This document shows positions 23,637 through 30,776 of a DNA stretch of 34,898 nucleotides, one piece after another. Each line of letters begins with the position of its first letter. Position 1 is the stretch's first letter. The stretch is from JAYPWI01 sp038135065. Its GTDB lineage: Bacteria; Actinomycetota; Acidimicrobiia; Acidimicrobiales; Poriferisodalaceae. The stretch covers positions 1 through 34,898 of the forward strand of contig JAYPWI010000034.1 of assembly GCA_038135065.1 (NCBI GenBank). Direction: 5' to 3'. A program made the position numbers and the translations under genes. The notes under the pieces are model-generated. The model made no database searches and was not told where the DNA came from. It saw only the letters and a program-made list of their open reading frames with translations.

Positions 23637-24500
23637 TCAGTGGCTGATGGCGTCGAGGACGGCGGGGAGGGATTCACGGAAGTCGGGAGCCGCTCGAAGC
23701 CCCCACAGTCGGAGGCCCATGTTGTCCAGGGTCGAATTCGCCGGACGGGGAGCTGCCCGGGGCGGGTCGAGTTCGGCTGTGGAGATCGGGCGGACTCCCT
23801 CAGCTGGGAGCCCCATGGCTTCCAACACCTCCCTGACGAAGCCGAACCAACTGACGGCGCCTTGGTTGGTGACGTGGAACGTGCCGTGGGCATCGGCCCC
23901 GACCAATCGAGCGACGACCTGTGCCACATCCCCGGTGAACGACGGATGTCCGACTTGATCGTCGACGAAGGTCATGGGCGTTCCCGAGGCCGCAAGACGA
24001 ACGATGGTCTTGAGGATGTTGTGACCATGGGGGCCACACAGCCATGAGGTCCGAACGATGAGGTCGCAGCGGCGAAGGGCTAGCTCGCCGCCGTACTTCG
24101 AGCGGCCGTAGACCGACATGGGGTTCGGGGTGTCCCACTCGTGGTACGGCCGATCCTGACCACCATCGAAGACGTAGTCGGTCGAGATCTGGACCACCGT
24201 GGCCTCCACCTCGGAAGCAGCCTCCAGGTGGTACGCGGGGCCCAACGAATTGACGGCATGGTCTTTGTCGACATCGGTTTCGCAGGCATCCACGGCCGTA
24301 TAAGCGGCCGCGTTGACGATGATCTCGGGGCGTACCTCCGTCACGGCGGCGAGCACGGCACCCCGATCGGCAACATCGAGGTCGCGCCGGTCGAGCACCG
24401 TGGTTGCCACCCCGTCGAACACCCGAGCCAGGTCGGTAGCCAACTGGCCGGCCCCGCCGGTGATGAGCACCCTGCGGTCGGCCGAGCCGAGAAGGTTCAT
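23637..24500 (-). CDS. rmlD: dTDP-4-dehydrorhamnose reductase
   Basis: The 287-residue SDR catalyses the last step of dTDP-L-rhamnose synthesis, NADPH-dependent reduction of dTDP-4-keto-L-rhamnose. Motifs are LITGGAGQLATDLA (12-25), NAAAYTAVDACETD, STDYVFDG and the catalytic YGRSKYGGE, followed by VRTSWLCGPHGHN and DQVGHPSFTGDVA, all RmlD marks. The ATG overlaps the stop of the LpdA-like gene (ATGA). The rmlA, rmlB and rmlC genes are not in the window. Together with the GT2 gene downstream it points to rhamnose in the wall linker or polymer. Confidence 0.94.
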   Translation of the reverse strand: MNLLGSADRRVLITGGAGQLATDLARVFDGVATTVLDRRDLDVADRGAVLAAVTEVRPEIIVNAAAYTAVDACETDVDKDHAVNSLGPAYHLEAASEVEATVVQISTDYVFDGGQDRPYHEWDTPNPMSVYGRSKYGGELALRRCDLIVRTSWLCGPHGHNILKTIVRLAASGTPMTFVDDQVGHPSFTGDVAQVVARLVGADAHGTFHVTNQGAVSWFGFVREVLEAMGLPAEGVRPISTAELDPPRAAPRPANSTLDNMGLRLWGLRAAPDFRESLPAVLDAISH

Positions 24501-25864
24501 TCTGCAGCCTCGATCAGAGCCTCGCTGAGGGACGGATACACGAAGAGGGCCTCTTGGATGTCCTGCACCCGGAGACTGGCACTCACTGCGAGGGCAACCA
24601 CCGAGATGAGCTCGGCGGCGTGTCGCCCAACGATGCTGCCGCCCAGAACGTGTCCGGTGTTCGGATCGGAGACAATCTTGACGAAGCCTCGTGGATCGTC
24701 GTTGATGAGGGCTTGGGCGTTGGCGCTGAAAGGGACCTTGGTCACCCGAATCTTGCGTCCCGTGGCGAAGGCCTCAGCTTCGGCGAGACCCACGTCGGCT
24801 ATCTCGGGCTCGGTGAAGATGGCCGATGCCGCCTTGTCGTAGTCGATGTGGCGGTGCGGTCGGCCGTCGTGGAGCCCCATGATGTGTTCCGCGATCTTCT
24901 GGCCCTGCATGGCGGCGACCGAGGACAGGGGCAGTTTCCCCGAAAGATCTCCGGCGACGTACACCGACGGGACCGATGTGCGCAGGTTGTGATCGACATC
25001 GATGAAGCCCCACTCGTTGGCCGTCAAGCCAGCCGCATCGAGCCCGAGGCCCTCCACGTTGGGGAGGGATCCGATGGCCAGCAAGGCATGACTGCCGCGG
25101 GCGACCCGACCATCCGAGCACACCACCTCGACCTCGTCGCCACGACGCGAGATAGCGGTGGCACGGGCACCCTTGTAGAGCTCGACACCCCGGTCGAGGA
25201 AGGTCTGCTCGAGCACGGCGGCTGCTTCGGGATCCTTGTGGGGCAGCACCTGCTGCCGGCTCACGATCAGGGTCACCTTCGAACCGAGGCTGCTGAACAT
25301 ATGGACGAACTCGACCCCAGTCACCCCGGACCCCACCACGATGAGGTGCTCGGGTATGTCCTCAGGTGGGTAGGCGTCACGGGTCACCAGCACCCTCTCG
25401 CCGTCGATGGGCGCCCAGTCGGGGATGCGGGGCCGACTCCCCGTTGCGAGGACGATGGCGTCCGCCGGGCAGCGATGCTCTCCGTCCTCGGTGGTGACAA
25501 CGACCTCGTTGGGCCCCGCCAGCCGACCGGTACCCCGAACGATAGAGACCCCTTGGCTCTCGAGGAGCCCCCTCACCGACTCTTCGAGGCGCGATTCGAT
25601 GGAAGCGATGCGGTCTCGGAGGTGGGCGGCCTCGATTCCTGTTTCGACCCGGGCGAGCCCCATGCCATCGAGACGACGAGCGAAGGACATCGCGCCGCCT
25701 GTGGCGATCATCGACTTCGAGGGAACGCAGTCCCGCAGGTGTGCCGTGCCACCGAGGACGTCGCGTTCCACGAGGGTGACGTTGGCGCCAAATCTGGCAG
25801 CATTCGTGGCAGCGTGATGGCCTGCCGGACCGCCGCCGATCACCACGACGTTCTTGGTGGTCAT
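24497..25864 (-). CDS. LpdA-like FAD/NAD(P) oxidoreductase lacking the redox disulfide
   Basis: The 455-residue class I flavoprotein has the FAD loop VVIGGGPAGHHAA (7-19), the NAD(P) loop VVGSGVTGVEF, the second FAD motif SVYVAGDLSG and the dimer domain. In lipoamide dehydrogenases the active site is CxxxxC; here it is GGTAHLRDCVPSK, with Ala41 for the first Cys and only Cys46 left. The C-terminal HPTLSE His is also gone (FVYPSLSE, Tyr443). Both changes match what I recall of mycobacterial LpdA (Rv3303c), a quinone reductase and not a lipoamide dehydrogenase, so NAD(P)H:quinone reductase is the best guess. ATG 25864 has no strong ribosome site. It is first in the operon that continues into rmlD with an ATGA overlap. 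Confidence 0.85.
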   Translation of the reverse strand: MTTKNVVVIGGGPAGHHAATNAARFGANVTLVERDVLGGTAHLRDCVPSKSMIATGGAMSFARRLDGMGLARVETGIEAAHLRDRIASIESRLEESVRGLLESQGVSIVRGTGRLAGPNEVVVTTEDGEHRCPADAIVLATGSRPRIPDWAPIDGERVLVTRDAYPPEDIPEHLIVVGSGVTGVEFVHMFSSLGSKVTLIVSRQQVLPHKDPEAAAVLEQTFLDRGVELYKGARATAISRRGDEVEVVCSDGRVARGSHALLAIGSLPNVEGLGLDAAGLTANEWGFIDVDHNLRTSVPSVYVAGDLSGKLPLSSVAAMQGQKIAEHIMGLHDGRPHRHIDYDKAASAIFTEPEIADVGLAEAEAFATGRKIRVTKVPFSANAQALINDDPRGFVKIVSDPNTGHVLGGSIVGRHAAELISVVALAVSASLRVQDIQEALFVYPSLSEALIEAAE

Positions 25865-25937
25865 GGGCGCCGAGGGTACAAGCCGTGGCCCGTCAATCGG
25901 CGCAGGGCGTGGCCGATCGGCCCCCTTGCGTGACCGT
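25865..25937 (-). other. Spacer between the rhodanese-ThiF gene and the LpdA-like gene
   Basis: These 73 bases should contain the promoter of the LpdA-rmlD-GT2-LCP unit if it is not read through from upstream. The minus strand contains a TTGACG, but no matching -10 at normal distance. A CGATCGGCC-type palindromic stretch lies near 25914-25922. I see no terminator. Confidence 0.25.
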
Positions 25938-27101
25938 TCAGGACATGGTGGGAGCACAAAGGTCGTCGAGTTCGACGACCTCGATCCGATCCCGATTCCC
26001 GTGGGTGACCTCGTTGGTCGGATCGATCCGGAGCTTGTACTCCCGGAAGGACATCTCCAGCGAGTCGAAGGCCAGGATCCGACCGCGCAAGGAGTCCCCC
26101 AGCCCGAGGATGAGTTTGATGGTCTCCAACGCCTGGATCGAACCGACGATCCCTGGCAGGACGCCCAACACACCCGCTTCGGCGCAGGAAGGGGCGAGTT
26201 CGGCCGGCGGGGGCACGGGGATGTAATCGCGGTAGGTCGGACCGTCGTGGGGGTCGAACACCGTGACCTGTCCTTCGAACCGGAAGATCGAACCGTGCAC
26301 GACGGGAATTCCCAGCTTCACCGACGCGTCGTTGAGCAGGTAGCGGCTGGGGAAGTTGTCGGCCCCATCCACCACCACGTCCCACCCCTGGAGGATGTCG
26401 AGAATGTTGTCAGCCCCGAGTCGGGTGTCGTACGTGACCACGTCGACATCGGGATTGAGCAGGGTCAACGTCTTCTTTGCCGAGTCGACCTTGCGGTCGC
26501 CCACTCGGTCGAGGTTGTGCAGAACCTGACGCTGCAGGTTCGACTCGTCGACCACGTCCATGTCGATGATGCCGATCGTGCCGACCCCGGCCGCCGCCAG
26601 GTACAGCGCGGCCGGCGAGCCCAACCCCCCGGCTCCCAACATCAGCACTCGAGCGTCGAGGAGTTTCTGTTGGCCCTCCTCCCCCACTTCAGGCAGGAGG
26701 AGGTGTCGCTGGTAACGGTTGCGCTGCTCGGAGGTCAGGGTCCGGGGAGTGACCCAGGGCCTACCGTCGTCCTTCCATTTGCCGAATCCGCCGTCCATCG
26801 ACACCACGTCGGTGTAGCCGAGTTCACCCAGTGTCTTGGCTGCGAAGGCCGAGCGAACACCGCCTGCGCAGTACACGACCACGGTTGCACCGTGGTCGGT
26901 GACCCGGTTCTCGATCTGCGCCTCGAGGTGGCCACGAGGGATGTGGATGGCCCCCGCCAGGGCACCCTGCTCGAACTCGTCGGGCTCCCTGACATCGAGG
27001 ACCACGACATTCCCGCCATCGATCAAGGCCTGCGCCCCGGCGGTGTCCACCTCACGGATCTCCTGCTTCGTGGAGCCCAATAGTTCCCGGAACGTGGCCA
27101 T
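25938..27101 (-). CDS. Rhodanese-ThiF/MoeB fusion (sulfur-carrier adenylyltransferase), reversed domain order
   Basis: The 387-residue protein has an N-terminal rhodanese domain (about 12-118, persulfide Cys78 in VVYCAGGVRSA) and a C-terminal E1-like domain (about 125-370) with GAGGLGSPAAL (156-166), the ATP/Mg residues IIDMDVVDESNLQRQ (178-192), ADNFPSRYLLND and the thioester Cys306 in PSCAEAG. It should adenylate and sulfurate a ubiquitin-like sulfur carrier for molybdopterin, thiamine, cysteine or thio-tRNA synthesis. The common MoeZ/MOCS3 order is ThiF then rhodanese, and here it is reversed. Both zinc CxxC pairs of MoeB are missing (TYRDYI in place of CYRC), as I recall also in mycobacterial MoeZ. 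GAGGAGG precedes ATG 27101. Confidence 0.88.
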   Translation of the reverse strand: MATFRELLGSTKQEIREVDTAGAQALIDGGNVVVLDVREPDEFEQGALAGAIHIPRGHLEAQIENRVTDHGATVVVYCAGGVRSAFAAKTLGELGYTDVVSMDGGFGKWKDDGRPWVTPRTLTSEQRNRYQRHLLLPEVGEEGQQKLLDARVLMLGAGGLGSPAALYLAAAGVGTIGIIDMDVVDESNLQRQVLHNLDRVGDRKVDSAKKTLTLLNPDVDVVTYDTRLGADNILDILQGWDVVVDGADNFPSRYLLNDASVKLGIPVVHGSIFRFEGQVTVFDPHDGPTYRDYIPVPPPAELAPSCAEAGVLGVLPGIVGSIQALETIKLILGLGDSLRGRILAFDSLEMSFREYKLRIDPTNEVTHGNRDRIEVVELDDLCAPTMS

Positions 27102-27124
27102 GCATCCTCCTCGGCGATGCGTAA

Positions 27125-27145
27125 ACCCTACCAACAAGGTCGGGT
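27125..27145 (-). terminator. Weak hairpin after the sirtuin gene
   Basis: Just past the sirtuin stop, 27138-27145 and 27125-27132 can pair in the minus-strand RNA as ACCCGACC/GGTAGGGT with one mismatch around the loop TTGTT. Only three Us follow, so termination would be weak. It may only partly separate the sirtuin from the rhodanese-ThiF gene. Confidence 0.3.
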
Positions 27146-27147
27146 AT

Positions 27148-27975
27148 TCAGCCAGCAGAGTCGGTTCCGTTGTCCTCCAGCGCCGCAGCCCCTCCCACGA
27201 TGAGGGGCAAGGTCTCGCTGATCGACGCGCGCAGCACCATGTCGGCCAGGTGGTCCATCTCGGTACGTTCGCCGTTGAGAATGACCACCCGTGCGCCCGT
27301 CCGTTTGGCGACAGGCACCACGTCAGCGATGGGATACACCGCAAGGGTCGTCCCGACGGCGAGCAGCAGATCACAGTTCTGGGCAGCCACTTGGGCCCGC
27401 AACAGATCACGCTGGACGAGGGACTGACCGAACGAGATCGTGGCGCTCTTGAGCATCCCTTGGCACTCGGGACAGGGCGGATCGTCCTCCCCCAGTCGCA
27501 CCCGATCCAGGGCCACCTGCATGTCGTCGCGATAGTCACACTCCAGGCACGCAACCTCCCGGATGGTGCCGTGCACCTCGATCACCTTGTCGGGCGTGGA
27601 GCCCGCGGCGTGGTGGAGTCCGTCGACGTTCTGCGTGAGAAGGGCGACCAGTTTGTTCCTTCGCTCCAACCGGACCAGGGCTCGGTGACCGTCGTTCGGT
27701 TCGGCCGCCCATGCCCGACTGTCCAGCCGACTGCGCCACGCCGCCTTGCGCACCTCAGGGTCCGCTACGTAGTTCTGGATGGTCGCCGCCTTTTCGGCCT
27801 TCGGATTCTTCGTCCAGACGCCCTGCGGCCCGCGAAAGTCCGGAATGCCCGAGTCGGTGGAGATGCCCGCTCCGGTGAGCACGGTGACGGCCTCGGCCTC
27901 GTCGATCCAACGGGCAACGGTCCGGATGTCCGCAGCATCGAGGGTGGGCGGGGTTGGATCAGCGGCCTTGCTCAT
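27148..27975 (-). CDS. cobB: Sir2-family NAD-dependent protein deacylase
   Basis: The 275-residue sirtuin removes acyl groups from protein lysines using NAD. The NAD-binding GAGIS (35-39) and GIPDFRG (43-49), TQNVDGLH (114-121), the catalytic His135 in EVHGT, and a complete structural zinc site (Cys143/Cys146 in CLEC and Cys168/Cys171 in CPEC) are all present. VGTTLAVYP and LNGERTEMD follow as expected. A bacterial target set is not readable; acetyl-CoA synthetases are classic substrates of the family. It begins opposite a plus-strand gene across a 144-base divergent region and is followed by the rhodanese-ThiF gene on the same strand. Confidence 0.94.
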   Translation of the reverse strand: MSKAADPTPPTLDAADIRTVARWIDEAEAVTVLTGAGISTDSGIPDFRGPQGVWTKNPKAEKAATIQNYVADPEVRKAAWRSRLDSRAWAAEPNDGHRALVRLERRNKLVALLTQNVDGLHHAAGSTPDKVIEVHGTIREVACLECDYRDDMQVALDRVRLGEDDPPCPECQGMLKSATISFGQSLVQRDLLRAQVAAQNCDLLLAVGTTLAVYPIADVVPVAKRTGARVVILNGERTEMDHLADMVLRASISETLPLIVGGAAALEDNGTDSAG

Positions 27976-28119
27976 CGGAGCAGTCTTGCAGGCGGATCAG
28001 GGCGCGAGTCGCCCCACCCGCACACGGGCGCCGACTAGAGCCGACATTGACGCGACATGAAAAGTAATGATATACAACGAAAGACTTCCCCACGGCTCAC
28101 ATCGACACCGTGAGGAACC
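27976..28119. promoter_or_regulatory. Divergent region between sirtuin and the plus-strand gene, locally AT-rich
   Basis: The 144-base gap contains the most AT-rich patch I noticed in the window (about 28055-28085), against a strongly GC-rich background. It carries the plus-strand promoter annotated separately. A minus-strand promoter for the sirtuin probably overlaps, but I cannot point to clear hexamers. Confidence 0.45.
28047..28076 (+). promoter_or_regulatory. Sigma-70-like promoter for the 28120 gene
   Basis: TTGACG (28047-28052) and TATACA (28071-28076) are separated by 18 bases and match the -35 TTGACA and -10 TATAAT consensus well. Transcription would start near 28083, giving a leader of about 37 bases with a GAGGAA ribosome site before ATG 28120. 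It is the only strong housekeeping-type promoter I can see here. Confidence 0.6.
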
Positions 28120-28797
28120 ATGACATTCCATCCCTCGTCCCAACCACCACACGACGGAACATCACCCTCGTACACCCACCTGGAGCTGATCCGCTGGCAA
28201 GCGCCAGAACCACGGACGGCAGGGCACGACCCGAGATCCGCCTACGTCGAACGCTTCTGGCTGGCCGTGCTGGGGCCCTCTGCTGTGTGGTTTCTGCGCC
28301 TGGCCAGCCGCGAGCTGGATGCGGCGACCGATCACCGTCCAGCCGTGCTCGACCTCAGCGAAACGGGACGCCAACTCGGCCTGGGCCACAACGGGGGACG
28401 ACACAGCCCTCTCATGCGTACGATCGGCCGCTGCATCACCTTCAACACCGCCCGGCAGGCCGGCCCGGCAACCCTCGCCATTCGCACCCACCTTCCACCG
28501 GTGCCAGCTTCCCTGCACAACCGCCTACCCGCCGATCTCCGGGAAGAAATCCGTCTGTGGGTCACCGCCGAAGCGACGAGTCCCCCCACCGACACCCTCA
28601 GGAGCCTCGCGCTACAGCTCCTCCACCTCGGCACCGGACTGCACGAAACCGCGGAGCGCCTTGCCACATGGGGGGTCGGGGTCGAGCCAGCCCGGAGGGC
28701 CGTTGCCTGGGCAGCCTCTCGATCGCTACCAACCAGTGACGACTTCCAGCAGGGTGCGGACCCCGAAGCCGGTCGCGCCCTTCCCGAACTCACCTGA
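28120..28797 (+). CDS. Conserved actinobacterial protein of unknown function
   Basis: The 225-residue protein resembles an uncharacterised actinobacterial family I recall from memory, marked here by AYVERFWLAVLGPSAVWFLR (41-60), LDLSETGRQLGLGHNGG and RHSPLMRTIGRCITFN. The middle has the alternation of a winged-helix-like domain, with a Gly- and His-rich loop (GLGHNGGRHS); a DNA-binding role is possible but unproven. A Pro/Arg-rich part (LPADLREEIRLWVTAEA) follows. It has its own strong promoter and is the only plus-strand gene in the right two thirds of the window. Its last 24 codons overlap the 3' end of pepA on the other strand. Confidence 0.7.
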   Translation: MTFHPSSQPPHDGTSPSYTHLELIRWQAPEPRTAGHDPRSAYVERFWLAVLGPSAVWFLRLASRELDAATDHRPAVLDLSETGRQLGLGHNGGRHSPLMRTIGRCITFNTARQAGPATLAIRTHLPPVPASLHNRLPADLREEIRLWVTAEATSPPTDTLRSLALQLLHLGTGLHETAERLATWGVGVEPARRAVAWAASRSLPTSDDFQQGADPEAGRALPELT

Positions 28798-30177
28798 CAC
28801 TGCATCGGTGGTCACGGGACCCGCGATATCGAGGTGTACCCAGGGGGTGTCGCCTACGAAGGATTCGAGGAACAACCCCGCCGTCAGCGTTCCTCCGAAG
28901 CGGCCCGTGCCGATGTTGCGCAGGTCGGCCACCTGAGACTCGAGCTGCTTGCGATAGGAGTCGGGCAGCGGCAGATGCCACACCTTCTCGCCAGCTCCTG
29001 CGGCCGCAGCCTCCACCCGGCCGATTGCGCCATCGTCGTTGCCCATGAGGCCCGCGTACTCGAGCCCGAGGGCAACCATGCACGCCCCGGTAAGGGTCGC
29101 CAGGTCGATGATCAGGTCGGGCTCGTCCTCGGCAGCCAGCGACAGGCCGTCGGCCAGGACGAGGCGGCCCTCCGCATCGGTGTTGAGCACCTCCACCGTC
29201 GTGCCGTTGCGAATCCTCAACACATCGCCTGGCTTGGTCGCAGTCGGTCCAGGTTGGTTGTCGGTGCAGCAACAGGTACCCACGACGGTCAGATCGGGGG
29301 CGAGTGCAGAGATCGCGCGCATCGCTCCGATGACGGCCGCTGCACCGCCCATGTCGATCTTCATGGTCTGCATGCCATCGAAGGTCTTGAGGTTGAGACC
29401 ACCAGTGTCGAAGGTGATCCCCTTGCCCACCAGATGCACGGTGGCTCGGGACGGACCCTCGGGCCGGTATGTCATGCGCACCAGGCGAGGTTCCTCCGTG
29501 GAGCCTGCGTTCACCCCGAGGAGGCCGCCACAGCGTTCCTCGACGAGACGGTCGGGACCCCAGACCTCCACGTCGATCCCAGCCGCCGCAGCAGCACCCA
29601 CAGCGGCATCGGCCAACTGGGTGGCGGTGAGACTCCCGCCGGGAAGGTTCACGAGGTCACGGGCGAGGGCAATGCCCTCCGCGACGGCCACGGCCCGCTC
29701 CACCACTTCAGGTCCGTCGACCCCGTCGGGTACTACCAGAGTCACCTCGACGAGGGCGCTGGCGTCCGATGGAGACCCCTTGAGATCGTCGAAGCGGTAC
29801 GAGGCAAGGAGCATCCCCTCCACCACGGCTTGGAGCGCCACGTCACTGCCGAGATCGTCAGCTGCCACGAGCACGAGAGTCGAGGTCAGCGACGGCGCAT
29901 CGGATGCTGCTCGCCAGAGTGATGCCGCCGCGCTGCGCAATCCGGGCGCAGTGAGGGTCTCCTCGCCGAGACCCACGGCCACCACCACGTCATCGGGTTC
30001 GGGCAGCAGCACGGTTGACCCGAGCGAGCCGGAAAACCCACTCGCTGCCAAAAAAGCGGGGTTGACCCCGAGCATTTCGATGTCGTCACTGCGGACGGGA
30101 CGGTCCATGGCGACCGCCTGGACATCGTCACCCTCGGCAACGAGTCGGATGGACGATGGTGAGAGGGTGATGGGCAC
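28726..30177 (-). CDS. pepA: Leucyl aminopeptidase (M17)
   Basis: The 483-residue enzyme is a hexameric two-metal aminopeptidase of peptide turnover. Metal and catalytic residues lie in VGKGITFDTGG (250-260, Lys252 and Asp257), MKIDMGGAAAV (272-282) and NTDAEGRLVLADGL (332-345, Asp334, Glu336, Arg338). DLVNLPGG (174-181) and DLATLTGACMVALG are further M17 marks. GTG 30177 has an AGGAG six bases before it. It follows the cobalamin adenosyltransferase gene by 27 bases. Its 3' end overlaps the convergent 28120 gene by 72 bases. Confidence 0.95.
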   Translation of the reverse strand: MPITLSPSSIRLVAEGDDVQAVAMDRPVRSDDIEMLGVNPAFLAASGFSGSLGSTVLLPEPDDVVVAVGLGEETLTAPGLRSAAASLWRAASDAPSLTSTLVLVAADDLGSDVALQAVVEGMLLASYRFDDLKGSPSDASALVEVTLVVPDGVDGPEVVERAVAVAEGIALARDLVNLPGGSLTATQLADAAVGAAAAAGIDVEVWGPDRLVEERCGGLLGVNAGSTEEPRLVRMTYRPEGPSRATVHLVGKGITFDTGGLNLKTFDGMQTMKIDMGGAAAVIGAMRAISALAPDLTVVGTCCCTDNQPGPTATKPGDVLRIRNGTTVEVLNTDAEGRLVLADGLSLAAEDEPDLIIDLATLTGACMVALGLEYAGLMGNDDGAIGRVEAAAAGAGEKVWHLPLPDSYRKQLESQVADLRNIGTGRFGGTLTAGLFLESFVGDTPWVHLDIAGPVTTDAVSGEFGKGATGFGVRTLLEVVTGW

Positions 30178-30204
30178 GGAATCTCCTGATGTTCGGGGAC
30201 GTGG

Positions 30205-30744
30205 TCAGTCGACGGACGAGCGGCTGGCCAACGACTCGCCCTCCTGCCAGCGAGCCAGGGTCCACGCCAGGTCGGACAGGCGGTTGAGATACGGAAGCAC
30301 GAGAGAACCCTCGACGTGAGCGGTCACGACCTCGCGTTCGGCCCGCCGAATGATGACGCGAGCCCAATCGAGTCGGGCCGCCATCTCGCTCTGGCCGGGG
30401 ATGACGAACTCGGTCGGTACGTCGAACCGGTCCGAAACGAGATCGATCAGGCCGTCGAGCGCGTCGACCATCTCGGCCGATACGAGGGTGGTGCCGGGCG
30501 AGAGCTTCGAGCGGTTCGCCGGAAGGGTGGCAAGTTCGGCCATGGCGACGTACAGATCCCGACACAGACCGACCAACATCTCGTCGAGCTCCCCGCTTGC
30601 GCCCGCCGACCGGGCAAGCCCGAGGGCGGCTTGGGCCTCGTCGACTGCGCCGTAGGCCCGGGGCAGCTCCGAATCCTTCGGCACCCTCCCACCGAAGAGC
30701 AGGCCCGTGGTGCCGTCGTCGCCGGTCTTGGTGTAGATCTTCAC
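30205..30744 (-). CDS. pduO: ATP:cob(I)alamin adenosyltransferase, PduO type
   Basis: The 179-residue enzyme makes adenosylcobalamin from cob(I)alamin and ATP. The ATP-binding N-terminus KIYTKTGDDGTTGL (2-15), YGAVDEAQAALGLAR (31-45) and the RRAERE helix (133-138) match the PduO/MMAB family and not CobA. GGAGGACGAC precedes the GTG start. It sits between an envelope glycan block and pepA, so it probably belongs to a housekeeping segment. No cobalamin riboswitch is visible in the 32-base gap upstream. Confidence 0.95.
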   Translation of the reverse strand: MKIYTKTGDDGTTGLLFGGRVPKDSELPRAYGAVDEAQAALGLARSAGASGELDEMLVGLCRDLYVAMAELATLPANRSKLSPGTTLVSAEMVDALDGLIDLVSDRFDVPTEFVIPGQSEMAARLDWARVIIRRAEREVVTAHVEGSLVLPYLNRLSDLAWTLARWQEGESLASRSSVD

Positions 30745-30776
30745 GTCGTCCTCCGGCCCGCTCGGCTCACTGGAGG

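Noticed and set aside
24554..28038. Long plus-strand frames opposite the LpdA-like, rhodanese-ThiF and sirtuin genes
   Set aside because: All three minus-strand genes have complete catalytic motifs; the plus frames are His/Gly/Arg-rich shadows.
30745..30776. Cobalamin riboswitch upstream of the adenosyltransferase gene
   Set aside because: The gap is only 32 bases, far too short for a B12 aptamer, and contains no B12-box-like sequence.
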